Part shown: positions 1 through 9,502 of the stretch, in pieces
How positions within the stretch are numbered: the first letter of the stretch is position 1
Layout of the letters: each line of letters opens with the position of its first letter
Assembly (NCBI RefSeq): GCF_031181555.1
Contig: NZ_JAPSKQ010000001.1
Coordinates: 48,250-90,850, forward strand
Source: Streptomyces sp.
Lineage (GTDB): Bacteria; Actinomycetota; Actinomycetes; Streptomycetales; Streptomycetaceae
Length of the DNA: 42,601 nt
Reading direction: 5' to 3'
Translations under genes and position numbers: made by a program
Notes under the pieces: model-generated
The model's input: only the letters and a program-made list of their open reading frames with translations
Database searches by the model: none
What the model was told of the DNA's origin: nothing

Positions 1-456
1 CTCCGGCGCCCCCGTGACCCGGTGCACCCGCAGCTCGTACCGGCCGTACGCCACCGTGACGCTGTCCACCCGCAGCCCCGGGACCATCGGCTGGCCCTGC
101 ACGTCGTGGTCGAGGACCGGCGGCCAGGACTCGGTGTCGTCGCGGCCGGGGGTACGGGTGCCGGCGGCGAGACCGTGCGCGTAGCGTTCCAGCAGGCCGT
201 GGGGATCGTCTCCGTCCGCGCCGGTGACGCGGAAGGCGGCGGCGAGGAACGTCCTCGCGTACCCCTCCAGCCCGTCGGAGCGCACTCCCGAGCGCGAGGG
301 GCGCCCCGGCAGGTCCAGCAGCGCGCGACCGGGGGTGCTCCAGCGCCAGGCCGCCGTGAGGAGCCCGTCCGCCACGGCCTCCCAGTGGGCGCGGGTGTAA
401 CCGGTGCGGGGACTCGTGCGGCGGTTCTCGGCGGGCGGTTCGAACGGAGTGCTCAT
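1..456 (-). CDS. DUF2264 family protein, 5' part; middle of the domain appears deleted
   Basis: The gene starts at ATG 456 and runs off the left edge with 152 codons visible. Residues 18-75 match the start of DUF2264 proteins as I recall them: GYTRAHWEAVAD, a glycine/proline-rich stretch, SGVRSDGLEGYARTFLAAAFRV. At residues 100-118 comes the usual TPGRDD-ESWP segment. A normal family member then continues with a large alpha/alpha barrel of over 300 residues. Here residues 119-150 read instead like the C-terminal beta region (LRVDSVTVAYGRYELRVHRV). I infer an in-frame internal deletion. DUF2264 proteins resemble glycoside-hydrolase-like barrels, but no reaction is assigned. No strong Shine-Dalgarno sequence precedes the ATG. 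The family call is fairly safe; the deletion is inference. Confidence 0.7.
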   Translation of the reverse strand, partial: MSTPFEPPAENRRTSPRTGYTRAHWEAVADGLLTAAWRWSTPGRALLDLPGRPSRSGVRSDGLEGYARTFLAAAFRVTGADGDDPHGLLERYAHGLAAGTRTPGRDDTESWPPVLDHDVQGQPMVPGLRVDSVTVAYGRYELRVHRVTGAPE

Positions 457-913
457 GCCAGGAAGACCGGCCTTTCGCGTCGCGCGGGGTGGAGGAAACC
501 GTCACCGGGACCCGGCGCGCGATCCCGGAGAGCGCGGGATCGGCCGGGCGGCGCCACTCGTCGCCCTGGGAGCCCGTGAGGTGGGGAGTGAGGAGGACGT
601 GTTCGCACTGCCACAACGGCCGTTCGGGCCACGGGAATCCTCGGTGCCCGACCGGCCGACGGTCAAGGGAGCGGTCCCGCCGCGGCACCGCTCCGGCGAG
701 GAAGGCCTCGCGCGGACGCCGGACCGGCACCGGCCGGAACTCCGGCGGCTGCTCGGCACGTTCGTGCGGAAGCCCGTCCCGGCGGGCGGGTTCCGCACGG
801 CCGGGGTCAACGGCCCGCCCGCGCCGCCGATCGCCCGGGACGGGGCGGCCGCGGCGCCGGTGTGCGCGACCGAGCGGTCGGCCCGACGGGCCCGACGGGC
901 CGGCTCCCTGCTG
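457..913. other. 457-bp gap with no callable gene
   Basis: This lies between two minus-strand genes. A plus-strand stretch at about 662-880 has strong G/C bias at its third positions, but it has no convincing start or ribosome binding site and no family I recognise. It may be a remnant. Confidence 0.5.
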
Positions 914-1729
914 TCAGCCGGCCGCCGTCACCTCCACGGCGAGGTCGTTGTCGACGGTGTAGTAGGGCCGTACGGCCGCCCCGCCGACGGTGACCCGCGG
1001 ATACACGTACACCCCCTTGCGGTCCGCCACGTCGTCGAGCAGGCGGCCGATCCTGATCGGCGGCGCGTCGGCCGCGGGCTGAAGGAAGGCGTCCCAGACC
1101 TGGGATCCGGCGGCCCCTTCCGCCAGTTCCCGGTAGCCGACCGTGAAGGAGAAGTCCCCGCCCCCTGCCGGATGGGGCCGGTACACGCGCTCGGTTCCCC
1201 TGCCGCCGCGCAGCCGCAGCCGCACGACGGCGCCTTCGGAGAGTTCGGCCCCGTGGAGGTGCGCGCGGACCGTCATCGCCCCGTCCCTGATGTCGAGGGG
1301 GCCGGCCTCCGCGTGGGCGGTGCGCCGCCAGGTGCGGAGGGCGAGGAAACCGTCCTTGGTGGCGTACGGCACCCTGACGGCCACCGGGGACGTCACCTCG
1401 CGCGTGCCCCCGTGGACGAGCAGCCGCAGGTCCCGCAGGCCGGGGCGCAACCGCTCGCGTCCGGCGTCCGGTCCGCGCAGCAGATACGCGTCCCAGCGGC
1501 CCTCCGCGAGCACGGGCCGGGGTTCCAGCACGGCGCGGACGTGACCGTGCTCGCCGCAGGGTTCGAGGTCGAGGGTGTGCGACGCCTCCTCGGGCCGGCC
1601 CTTCTTCGGCCGCAGCACCAGCACCAGCCGGGGGCGGGCGGCCGGCGGCAGCCGCAGGCGTAAAGTGATCCGGCCGTCGGTGCCGACGGAGCAGTCGGTG
1701 CGGAGTTCCGTGGTGCGTGCGGTGCTCAT
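914..1729 (-). CDS. Beta-sandwich protein coupled to the GT4 glycosyltransferase
   Basis: This is a 271-residue protein starting at ATG 1729. Its ATGA overlaps the stop of the upstream glycosyltransferase gene, so the two are translationally coupled. It is soluble, with no signal peptide or membrane segment. It appears to hold two related beta-rich halves: residues about 15-115 contain LAEGRWDAYLLRG, and residues about 140-255 contain a parallel QVWDAFLQP segment. I recall similar accessory domains beside Streptomyces glycosyltransferases of wall-polymer type. A role in binding or presenting a glycan or glycosyl acceptor is an inference from that context. No catalytic motif is visible. Confidence 0.7.
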   Translation of the reverse strand: MSTARTTELRTDCSVGTDGRITLRLRLPPAARPRLVLVLRPKKGRPEEASHTLDLEPCGEHGHVRAVLEPRPVLAEGRWDAYLLRGPDAGRERLRPGLRDLRLLVHGGTREVTSPVAVRVPYATKDGFLALRTWRRTAHAEAGPLDIRDGAMTVRAHLHGAELSEGAVVRLRLRGGRGTERVYRPHPAGGGDFSFTVGYRELAEGAAGSQVWDAFLQPAADAPPIRIGRLLDDVADRKGVYVYPRVTVGGAAVRPYYTVDNDLAVEVTAAG

Positions 1730-2991
1730 CGGCGTCCCTTCCGTACGGTGCGCAGCGCTCCGGAGGCGGCGGCGTGGGCGAGGTCGCGGGCGGCGTGGCC
1801 CCGGCTGAGGAGGGCGTGGTGCATCCCGCCCCGGTCGGGTGCGCCGCGCCGTCCGCCGGCTCTGGCCGCCACCGCCTCCTCCAGGAGGCGCTCCGCCCGC
1901 GCCACGACCGGTCCGGGGGCGAACCGGCGCGCGTGGTCGACGGCCGCCCTGCCCATGCGGCGGCGCCGTTCGTCGTCGCGTATCAGGTCCAGGAGCGCCG
2001 CGCCGAAGGCCCGGCTGTCCCCGACCGGCACCAGCCGGCCGTCCTCGCCGTTCCGGATGATCTCGCCGGGTCCGTAGGGGCAGTCGGTGCTCACGACGGG
2101 CAGTCCGCAGCGCATCGCCTCGACGATGGTCATGCCGAACGGCTCGAAGTCGGACGCGGCGGCGCCGATCGAGCCCTTGACCCACTCGGCTTCCATGGGA
2201 GTGGCCGCGCCCATGAGGAAGACGTTGTTCCACAGGCCGAGCGTCTCGATCCGCGCGCGCAGCCGGTCCTGTTCCTCGCCCTTGCCGTAGATGCGCAACT
2301 GCCAGTCGGGGTACTCGGCGACGACGTGGGCGAACGCCTCGACGATCAGGTCGTACCGCTTCACCGGGACCAGCCGGCCGGCCGCGATCACGATCTTGGC
2401 GTTGCCGTCCGCGGCGGGCAGGACCGGGTCGGGGACGCTGTTCGCGAGCGCCTCCACCCGGACGCCGGGCAGCCGCATCTTGCGCCGGTAGGCGCCGGCG
2501 TCCGCCTCGGTGACGGTGGTGAGCACGTCGAGGTGACGGTAGGCGCGGCGCAGCGCGGTGCGCAGCGCGGGCGGGTGGTTGTCGAGGGTGAGGTGTTCCT
2601 GGCCGACGCGCGCGACGTGCCGCGGGGCCTGGAGCGCGAGGTGGACGTTGAGGCCCGGGCGGGTGCCGATGACCACGTCGGCGTCCGTGCTCCGCAGGCA
2701 CTCGGCGATCCGCTGGTCCGTCAGTTCGCTGTACTGGTGGTACCGGTACTCGGCGGAGGGGAACACCTCGGCCGGTCTCCGGTGCAGCGGATGGTCCTTC
2801 TCCCTCCGCAGATCCACCAGCGCGCGCAGTCGCACGTCGGGGTGCGGTGTGAGGTTGGGGTGCTCACGGTGCCTCAGCACGGAGACGATCTCCACGTCGT
2901 GCCGTTCGGCCAGGGCGCCCGCCAGGTTGAACGTGGTGGTGATCGTGCCTCCGATCCCATAGGCGTTGTGGATCAGGAAAGAGATCTTCAT
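1726..2991 (-). CDS. Glycosyltransferase family 4 (GT-B fold)
   Basis: 421 residues, starting MKISFLIHNAYGIGGT. The N-terminal Rossmann-like half includes the glycine-rich GIGGT loop at residues 12-16. The C-terminal half carries IAAGRLVPVKRYDLIVEAF (203-220) and the retaining GT-B signature FEPFGMTIVEAM (282-293), where the second Glu binds the nucleotide sugar. A basic tail of about 45 residues follows. It is a cytoplasmic or membrane-associated enzyme that should transfer a sugar from a nucleotide donor; donor and acceptor cannot be read from the sequence. It is the first gene of a two-gene operon with the beta-sandwich protein. A perfect 14-bp palindrome sits directly before the start codon. 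Confidence 0.9.
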   Translation of the reverse strand: MKISFLIHNAYGIGGTITTTFNLAGALAERHDVEIVSVLRHREHPNLTPHPDVRLRALVDLRREKDHPLHRRPAEVFPSAEYRYHQYSELTDQRIAECLRSTDADVVIGTRPGLNVHLALQAPRHVARVGQEHLTLDNHPPALRTALRRAYRHLDVLTTVTEADAGAYRRKMRLPGVRVEALANSVPDPVLPAADGNAKIVIAAGRLVPVKRYDLIVEAFAHVVAEYPDWQLRIYGKGEEQDRLRARIETLGLWNNVFLMGAATPMEAEWVKGSIGAAASDFEPFGMTIVEAMRCGLPVVSTDCPYGPGEIIRNGEDGRLVPVGDSRAFGAALLDLIRDDERRRRMGRAAVDHARRFAPGPVVARAERLLEEAVAARAGGRRGAPDRGGMHHALLSRGHAARDLAHAAASGALRTVRKGRR

Positions 2992-2992
2992 G

Positions 2993-3006
2993 GCGGTCTA
3001 GACCGC
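2993..3006. promoter_or_regulatory. Perfect 14-bp palindrome upstream of the GT4 start
   Basis: gcggtctagaccgc is its own reverse complement and ends two bases before the ATG at 2991. Its position suggests an operator or an RNA hairpin covering the translation start; no regulator is identified. Confidence 0.4.
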
Positions 3007-3055
3007 ATGAAACGTTCAGGAGTTGTCTGCTGTTACCACTTTGTGGCCGCGATGG

Positions 3056-3475
3056 TCACCGTCGTTCAACTGCCGTTCCCGGAGGCCGGATCCGCATGCC
3101 GGGGCGGCGGCGGTGGACGGTGAGGTAGGTCAGGCCCTCGGGGCCGGCCGCGAGGGCACGGGTGGAACCGTGCGGGAGCCAGGTCAGGGTGCCGGTGGGG
3201 AGGGGGTGAGTGCCGTCGGGGGCGGTCAGGGTGCCGTCGCCGGCGAGGACGAGCAGGAGGACGTCGAGGTCGGGCTCGCGGTGGGTGCCGACCCGGTGCC
3301 CGGGCGGGATGCGGACGACGTTGGCGTCGAGTTGCCGGCCCGGCTCGGCGAGCCGCCACAGGGCACCGGCGGGCGCGTCGCCGAGGGCCGCCAGCGAGGC
3401 CGTGTCGCACAGGATCCGCGGGAGCGGGACGTCGTCGCCGGACGTGCCGGGGACCTCGCTGCCGTCTGCCGTCAT
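3056..3475 (-). CDS. Cupin-fold protein
   Basis: A 139-residue single-domain cupin. The beta-barrel core reads VVRIPPGHRVGTHREPDLDVLLLVLAGDG (about 53-81). The motif-1 like segment has PGH and H-x-EPD, and motif 2 follows as TGTLTWLPHGSTRAL. These supply possible metal ligands (His, His, Glu, and a later His). Such small cupins bind a small molecule or metal, or sense metabolites; the ligand is unknown. It has its own start (ATG 3475) and lies 64 bp downstream of the epoxide hydrolase gene on the same strand. It could be co-transcribed with that gene, but nothing links the two functions. Confidence 0.75.
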   Translation of the reverse strand: MTADGSEVPGTSGDDVPLPRILCDTASLAALGDAPAGALWRLAEPGRQLDANVVRIPPGHRVGTHREPDLDVLLLVLAGDGTLTAPDGTHPLPTGTLTWLPHGSTRALAAGPEGLTYLTVHRRRPGMRIRPPGTAVERR

Positions 3476-3539
3476 CCTGTGCCACCGTCCCGTGTGCCTG
3501 ACCGCGCCGGTTGCCCGCGGCCGCCTTCCGGAGGGGAAC

Positions 3540-4532
3540 CTAGCACGCCGGTTCGGGCAGGTCCGCGAGCCAGTCCGTGAGGATGCGGCCGGTCTCCGCG
3601 GGGCGTTCCTGCTGGAGCCAGTGGCCGCAGCCGTCGAGGATGTGACAGGACGTCAGACCGGGAAGCGTGCGGGGGAACGCCTCGATCGCGTCGGCCATCC
3701 ACGTGGTGGACGCGTCCAGACCGCCGCCGATGAACAGGGACGGCTGGGTGAGGGGTGCGCCGTCGTGGTCGGCCAGGTCCGCCCAGTCGCGGTCCATGTT
3801 CCGGTAGCGGGCCAGCGCTCCGCTCATGCCCGTGCGCTCGAACTCCCCGGCGTAGAAGTCGAGATCGGCCTCGCTCAGCCAGCCGGGCAGCCGGCGGGCC
3901 GGGAAGCGGTCGCGCAGGGTTTCGCCCGGGCCGACGAAGTGGGGATCGGGCGCGCCGGGTGCGGGCATGGTGTCGGCGGACAGGGCCGCGTAGAAACCGG
4001 CGAGCCAGCCGCGTACGTCGGGCTCGATCTCGGCCTCGGCGCGGCCGGGTTCCTGGAAGTACGAGACGTAGAACTCGTCGTCGCCGCCCATCGACGTGAA
4101 GACCGTGCTCGGCCGCGGGCCGCCGCGCGGGGCGTACGGAACGCTGAGCAGGCCCACCGCGCGGAAGACGTCCGGCCTGGTCAGTGCGGAGTTCGCGGCG
4201 ATGACCGATCCCCAGTCGTGGCCGACGACCACGGCGGTCCGCTCGCCCAGGGCGTGCACCGCCGCGACGTTGTCCGCCACCAGCTCCAGCATGCGGTAGG
4301 CGTCGGTGGCGGCCGGCTTGGAGGAACGGCCGTAGCCGCGGACGTCGACGGCGGCCGCGCGGTAGCCGGCCGCGGCCAGGGCGGGCAGCTGATGGCGCCA
4401 GGAGTACCAGGACTCGGGGAAGCCGTGGACGAGCAGCACCAGCGGACCGGTGCCCTGCTCCACCACGTGCAGCCGGCCCGCGGGCGAGGGGACGATCCGG
4501 CGCGTGAGGTCGTTCGCGGGGTGCGGGGGCAT
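3540..4532 (-). CDS. Alpha/beta hydrolase, soluble epoxide hydrolase type
   Basis: 330 residues from ATG 4532. This start has a GGAG sequence a few bases upstream and opens the canonical domain; an upstream in-frame ATG at 4688 would overlap marR. Epoxide-hydrolase motifs are all present: HGFPESW (36-42, oxyanion hole), GHDWGS (104-109) with nucleophile Asp106, cap-domain Tyr158 (YFQEPG) and Tyr243 (ARYRNMD) for epoxide activation, acid Asp273 and base His304 in GCGHWLQQERP. The length is typical. The predicted reaction is opening of an epoxide to a diol by water; the natural substrate is unknown. The gene lies downstream of a MarR regulator, which fits induction by a hydrophobic compound. 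Confidence 0.88.
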   Translation of the reverse strand: MPPHPANDLTRRIVPSPAGRLHVVEQGTGPLVLLVHGFPESWYSWRHQLPALAAAGYRAAAVDVRGYGRSSKPAATDAYRMLELVADNVAAVHALGERTAVVVGHDWGSVIAANSALTRPDVFRAVGLLSVPYAPRGGPRPSTVFTSMGGDDEFYVSYFQEPGRAEAEIEPDVRGWLAGFYAALSADTMPAPGAPDPHFVGPGETLRDRFPARRLPGWLSEADLDFYAGEFERTGMSGALARYRNMDRDWADLADHDGAPLTQPSLFIGGGLDASTTWMADAIEAFPRTLPGLTSCHILDGCGHWLQQERPAETGRILTDWLADLPEPAC

Positions 4533-4558
4533 GGGCTCTCCAGGGGGTCTCGAACTCT

Positions 4559-4585
4559 CCGGCGCCCCGGTCCGTCGGGCGCCGG
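4559..4585 (-). terminator. GC hairpin between marR and the epoxide hydrolase gene
   Basis: Perfect 9-bp arms ccggcgccc / gggcgccgg with a 9-nt loop. There is no U tract. It could end the marR transcript, or form a leader structure ahead of the hydrolase gene. Confidence 0.45.
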
Positions 4586-4633
4586 GGCCGTCGGTCGAGC
4601 ATGGGCGGGACCGCGGGGGCGGGACGAGGTGTG

Positions 4634-4648
4634 TTGCCGCTTCGGCAA
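4634..4648. promoter_or_regulatory. 15-bp palindrome, candidate MarR operator
   Basis: ttgccgcttcggcaa has 6-bp perfect arms (ttgccg/cggcaa) about a 3-bp centre. Its size and symmetry suit a MarR dimer. It lies between the marR stop and the epoxide hydrolase start. Confidence 0.45.
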
Positions 4649-4665
4649 AATCCCGGTCGCCGTCC

Positions 4666-5202
4666 TCACGTGTCGCGTGCCCCGGCACCGTCCGCCGTCC
4701 AGCCGAGGGGATGCGCCTGCGCGTCGCCGGGTCCGGCGGCGGGTGGTTCGCCGCCGGCCTCGTTGAAGGCGGTGAGCGCCTTGACCAGCGCCGCCCGCTG
4801 CCCCGGCGCCAGCCGCTCGACGATCGCGGCGATCTCGGCGCGGCGCCGCGCGGTGACGTCCTCGACGGTGCGCCGGCCCTCGTCGGTGAGCCGCAGCAGC
4901 GTTTCCCGGCGGTTGGCGGGGTTGGTCTGCCGGTCGGCGAGCCCGGCCGCGATCAGCCGGTCGACCATGCGCATCGCGGTGGACGGGGCGACCTGGAGCA
5001 GATCGGCGAGCGCGACCAGCTTGGTGGCCCCGCGGGTGGAGAGCATCACCAGCATCCGGAACTGCGGCAGCGTCACCCGGTCCTCGACGGCGGCCAGCGA
5101 CCGCGCCGAGACCGCCACCAGCAGCCGCGAGGCGGTCAGGACCGCGCGGGTGACCGCCTCGACGTCGTCCATGGCCCCGGCGGGGGTCTCGCGCTCCGGC
5201 AT
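4666..5202 (-). CDS. MarR-family transcriptional regulator
   Basis: 178 residues from ATG 5202, preceded by an AAAGGAC ribosome binding site. The central winged helix-turn-helix reads LPQFRMLVMLSTRGATKLVALADLLQVAPSTAMRMVDRLIAAGLADR (about 45-91). The wing follows with the typical N-R-R-E-x-L-L-R-L-T-x-E-G-R segment. N- and C-terminal helices would form the dimer interface. It probably represses the epoxide hydrolase gene, and perhaps itself, in response to a small hydrophobic ligand. The C-terminal tail of about 30 residues is disordered and rich in Gly, Ala and Pro. The family call is firm; the target is inferred from position and from the palindrome at 4634-4648. Confidence 0.9.
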   Translation of the reverse strand: MPERETPAGAMDDVEAVTRAVLTASRLLVAVSARSLAAVEDRVTLPQFRMLVMLSTRGATKLVALADLLQVAPSTAMRMVDRLIAAGLADRQTNPANRRETLLRLTDEGRRTVEDVTARRRAEIAAIVERLAPGQRAALVKALTAFNEAGGEPPAAGPGDAQAHPLGWTADGAGARDT

Positions 5203-5248
5203 GTGTCCTTTGTACCCCGCCCCGCACCTCGCCGGAGCCGGCGCCCGC

Positions 5249-6337
5249 TCACCCGGTGGACGCGGGTCCCCGGTCCCCGTGCCGGTGGTAGCGCAGCAGG
5301 AGCATCGCGGCGTCGTCGCCGGGCGGCCCCCCGGCGTGCTGGACCAGGTCCTCGCGCAGGGCCTCCAGGGCGCGGTGGGCGTCGGGTTCCTCGAGCAGGT
5401 GCGTGCGCTCCTCCAGCGGGTAGAAGCGCCCGTCCCGGTCGCGGGCCTCGGTCACGCCGTCCGTGTGGAGCAGCAGTTGCTCGCCCGGCGCGAACGGCAC
5501 GCGGTAGGGCTCCGGGCCGTCGGCCCCGTGCCCGGACAGGCCCAGCGGCAGCGCGTACGACGGCGGCTCGGGGAAGTCGGCGGCGCCGTCGCGGCGTACG
5601 AGCATCGGGGCCGGATGGCCGTAGTTGAGGAGGACGACCTCGTGGTCGGCGCGGATCTCCGCGAGGATCGCGGTGACGAACCGTTCGTCCTCCAGCTCCC
5701 GGGCCACGCTGCGCTCGATCCGCTCCCCGAGCCCGCGCAGGTCCGGCTCGTCGTAGGCGGCCTCCCGGAAGGCGCCGAGCACCACGGCGGCCGTCTCCAC
5801 CGCGGCCAGGCCCTTGCCCTGCACGTCGCCCACGATGACCCGGACGCCGTGCGGCGAGGCCACCACCTCGTAGAGGTCCCCGCCGATGCGGGCCTCCGCG
5901 ACGGCGGAGGTGTAGGACACCGCGACCTGGACCGGGCCGGCGGTCAGCGGCACCGGCCGCAGCAGCACGCGCTGCGCGACCTCCGCGATCGAGCGGACGC
6001 TGGCCAGTTCCGCCTCCCGGCGCGAGCGCGCCACCGCGGCCGCGATGCCGACGCCGGTGACCCCGGCCACCGACGCCATGGCGGTGTAGCCGCGGGGCTC
6101 CGGGAACAGCCCGTTGTACAGGCCCAGACCGACGCAGAGCAGCAGCGCCAGTGCGCCGATCACCGCGGTGCGGCGCCAGCCGCCGACCAGTCCGGCGAAG
6201 GCGGGCCCGAGCGACACCAACGGCAGCAGTCCGATGCCCGGACCGGCCACGACGTCGACGACGGCGATCACCGCCATCACCGCGAGCGGCATCCAGGACA
6301 GCGCCGTCCGGCTCGACGGCGGGTTCTTGTCGGTCAT
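5249..6337 (-). CDS. Membrane PP2C-type (SpoIIE) serine phosphatase
   Basis: 362 residues from ATG 6337 (GGAGCAGGAC ribosome binding site). Four membrane segments lie at about 12-30, 35-52, 57-75 and 85-104. A cytoplasmic PP2C/SpoIIE domain then fills 115-355, with metal ligands in IGGDLYE (Asp154) and VGDVQGKG (Asp171) and the late GDDAAMLLLRY motif. Enzymes of this class dephosphorylate anti-anti-sigma (STAS) proteins and so release partner-switching sigma factors; membrane anchoring suggests an envelope signal. No partner STAS gene lies beside it, so the target is probably encoded elsewhere. Confidence 0.9.
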   Translation of the reverse strand: MTDKNPPSSRTALSWMPLAVMAVIAVVDVVAGPGIGLLPLVSLGPAFAGLVGGWRRTAVIGALALLLCVGLGLYNGLFPEPRGYTAMASVAGVTGVGIAAAVARSRREAELASVRSIAEVAQRVLLRPVPLTAGPVQVAVSYTSAVAEARIGGDLYEVVASPHGVRVIVGDVQGKGLAAVETAAVVLGAFREAAYDEPDLRGLGERIERSVARELEDERFVTAILAEIRADHEVVLLNYGHPAPMLVRRDGAADFPEPPSYALPLGLSGHGADGPEPYRVPFAPGEQLLLHTDGVTEARDRDGRFYPLEERTHLLEEPDAHRALEALREDLVQHAGGPPGDDAAMLLLRYHRHGDRGPASTG

Positions 6338-6777
6338 GTCCTGCTCCAGCGGGTGTCGAGGGCACTCGAGAGCCGCCCGTTCCCTCCGTAGACGCCCCTC
6401 CCCCACCTTTAGACTATGCAAAGATCAGAGGTGTGCTGCGGCTTTCGCGGCGCACCTTTATCCAATCGAGCCATTGTCCGGCCGGGGCCGGCGGCCGCCG
6501 CCTCCCCCGGGCCCCGCCGTGCGCGGGCCGACGCGGTGCCGCGGGTCCGTGGTGCCACCGGAGTGACATGCGCGGCCGGCGGGGCGGAGCCGAGTGCGGG
6601 CAACGTCCGCCGCCCGTAAGGTTTCCGAGCGGGATCGGCGGGGTCGGCGGTTCCGCGGCAGTGAGCGGTCCGGCCCGCTGTTCCCACGTTTTTGCGCTGT
6701 GCAATGATCCTGGCGGGCCCTGGTGCGCGTGAGCGGCGTCACCGGCGGGCCCCGGCACACGAGAGGAATGAACGGAC
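6338..6777. other. 440-bp divergent intergenic region
   Basis: It separates the phosphatase (minus) from a plus-strand gene, so both promoters should lie here. A 13-bp near-repeat, ctatgcaaagatc at 6414-6426 and ctgtgcaatgatc at 6697-6709 (11 of 13 identical, same strand), sits near each promoter position. An imperfect stem-loop occupies 6429-6457. I see no gene. Confidence 0.5.
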
Positions 6778-7293
6778 GTGACCGCGCAGGGGCCGGACGA
6801 CGGCGGAACGCCGGAGGACAGGGACGGTGTGCCGTCCCTGCCCGAGGACGTCTGGCAGCGGTTCCTCACGGACAACGAGCACGCCATCCGGGCCTCCGCC
6901 CCCAGGGAACCCTCCGCGCGGCAGCGGGCGTCGGGGCGGTGGCCGCAGCCGCCGCGCACCGACGACGGCACGGAGCAGCGGTACGACGCGGCGAACGCGG
7001 TCGGTGACCTGTGGCACCCGGACGATCCGTGGGAGGGCCCGTCCTGGCGGGACCTGGACGGCCGCGCCAGGCTGCGCCGCGTCGGCCGCGTGGTGGGCAC
7101 GGCCGCCGCGATCGTCCTGGCCCTGGGCGCCTGGTCCCAGCTGTCCACCGGCGCGGGCACGCCGGCCGGGGGGCCCGGCGACACCGTTCTGCAGCAGTCG
7201 GAGGACGCCCCCGCGGAGCTGCCCGCGGCGACGTCCCTGCCGGCCGGCCTGACCTCCCCGTCCCCGTCCGCCTCCGCGGTCCGGCCCGGCTGA
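6778..7293 (+). CDS. Single-pass membrane protein, unknown function
   Basis: 171 residues from GTG 6778, with GAGAGGA about 11 bases upstream. The ATG ten bases earlier is in another frame. Residues 1-105 are acidic and hydrophilic, with FLTDNEHAI and a tryptophan-rich DLWHPDDPWEGPSW segment. One membrane segment follows (about 107-123, VVGTAAAIVLALGAWSQL). The Pro/Ser/Ala-rich tail would be outside the cell. This layout (cytoplasmic N-terminus, one helix, short disordered exterior) is common in Streptomyces hypothetical proteins. No enzyme motif is visible. It stands alone, convergent with the phosphoglucomutase gene and separated from it by a terminator. Confidence 0.75.
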   Translation: MTAQGPDDGGTPEDRDGVPSLPEDVWQRFLTDNEHAIRASAPREPSARQRASGRWPQPPRTDDGTEQRYDAANAVGDLWHPDDPWEGPSWRDLDGRARLRRVGRVVGTAAAIVLALGAWSQLSTGAGTPAGGPGDTVLQQSEDAPAELPAATSLPAGLTSPSPSASAVRPG

Positions 7294-7297
7294 CGCG

Positions 7298-7323
7298 CCG
7301 CCCTGCTCACGGGGGCAGGGCGG
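7298..7323. terminator. Bidirectional terminator hairpin
   Basis: Perfect 9-bp arms ccgccctgc / gcagggcgg with an 8-nt loop, between two convergent stop codons (7293 and 7328). Confidence 0.75.
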
Positions 7324-7327
7324 TGAC

Positions 7328-8968
<1,641 letters not shown>

Positions 8969-9073
8969 GTGCCCACTCCTTGGCAGGGGTCGATTATCCG
9001 CTTGCGGACACATCTTTCCTCTTCGGGGCCGGTTCGCGCGAGTGGGACCCGGCCCCGCCCGGCGGCCCCGGCG

Positions 9074-9502
9074 TCAGATCCGTCCCCCGGTCATCCGGGT
9101 GAGGGGACCGTGGGTGTGGCGCTCCGCGCGGCGGCCCACCGCGTAGGACGCGGCGCTCAGCGCGGTCAGGCCGGCGCCGACACCGGCGGCGACGATCTTG
9201 CGGTTCGCGATGACCGTCCAGGCGGTCTTGGCGGTGGCGGCGACCTGGCCCGAGGTGGCGACGACCGCGCGGCGGCCCGCCTCGACGCCCTTGGCCGCGC
9301 TGCGCACGGCGCCGTTCGCCGCTCCGGCCGCGCGCTCGGCACCCGACCTGGCCGCTGACGCGGCGTCATCCGCCTTGGCGGCGGCGTGGCCGGCCGCCCG
9401 CTCGGCGGGAGCGGTCGCCTTGTCCGTGGCGTTCCGGGCCCCGGACGTGGCGGACCGGGTGGACGTGGTCTTCTGACGCGGGTTCTTGTTCTGATCGGTC
9501 AT
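9074..9502 (-). CDS. Small Ala-rich membrane protein, last gene of the STM4011-4015 operon
   Basis: 142 residues. Its ATG (9502) overlaps the STM4011 stop as ATGA, so its translation is coupled to the radical SAM gene. Residues 1-30 are polar and basic. Residues 30-95 form an alanine-rich amphipathic helix with repeating AAxxAxxA spacing, resembling apolipoprotein- or phasin-like helices. Residues about 100-123 (KIVAAGVGAGLTALSAASYAVG) form one small-residue-rich membrane helix. The C-terminus is basic. No family is recognised. The coupling suggests it belongs to the system, perhaps as a membrane anchor, but it could simply be a neighbour captured downstream. Confidence 0.7.
   Translation of the reverse strand: MTDQNKNPRQKTTSTRSATSGARNATDKATAPAERAAGHAAAKADDAASAARSGAERAAGAANGAVRSAAKGVEAGRRAVVATSGQVAATAKTAWTVIANRKIVAAGVGAGLTALSAASYAVGRRAERHTHGPLTRMTGGRI

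Noticed and set aside
404..3123. Long plus-strand open frames across the first 3 kb
   Set aside because: They are antisense to genes with clear families and starts, and their products are low-complexity sequence typical of reverse frames in GC-rich DNA.
6429..6457. Stem-loop aggtgtgctgcg/cgcggcgcacct as a terminator
   Set aside because: It lies between divergent genes, so no transcript should end there, and its arms pair imperfectly (10 of 12).
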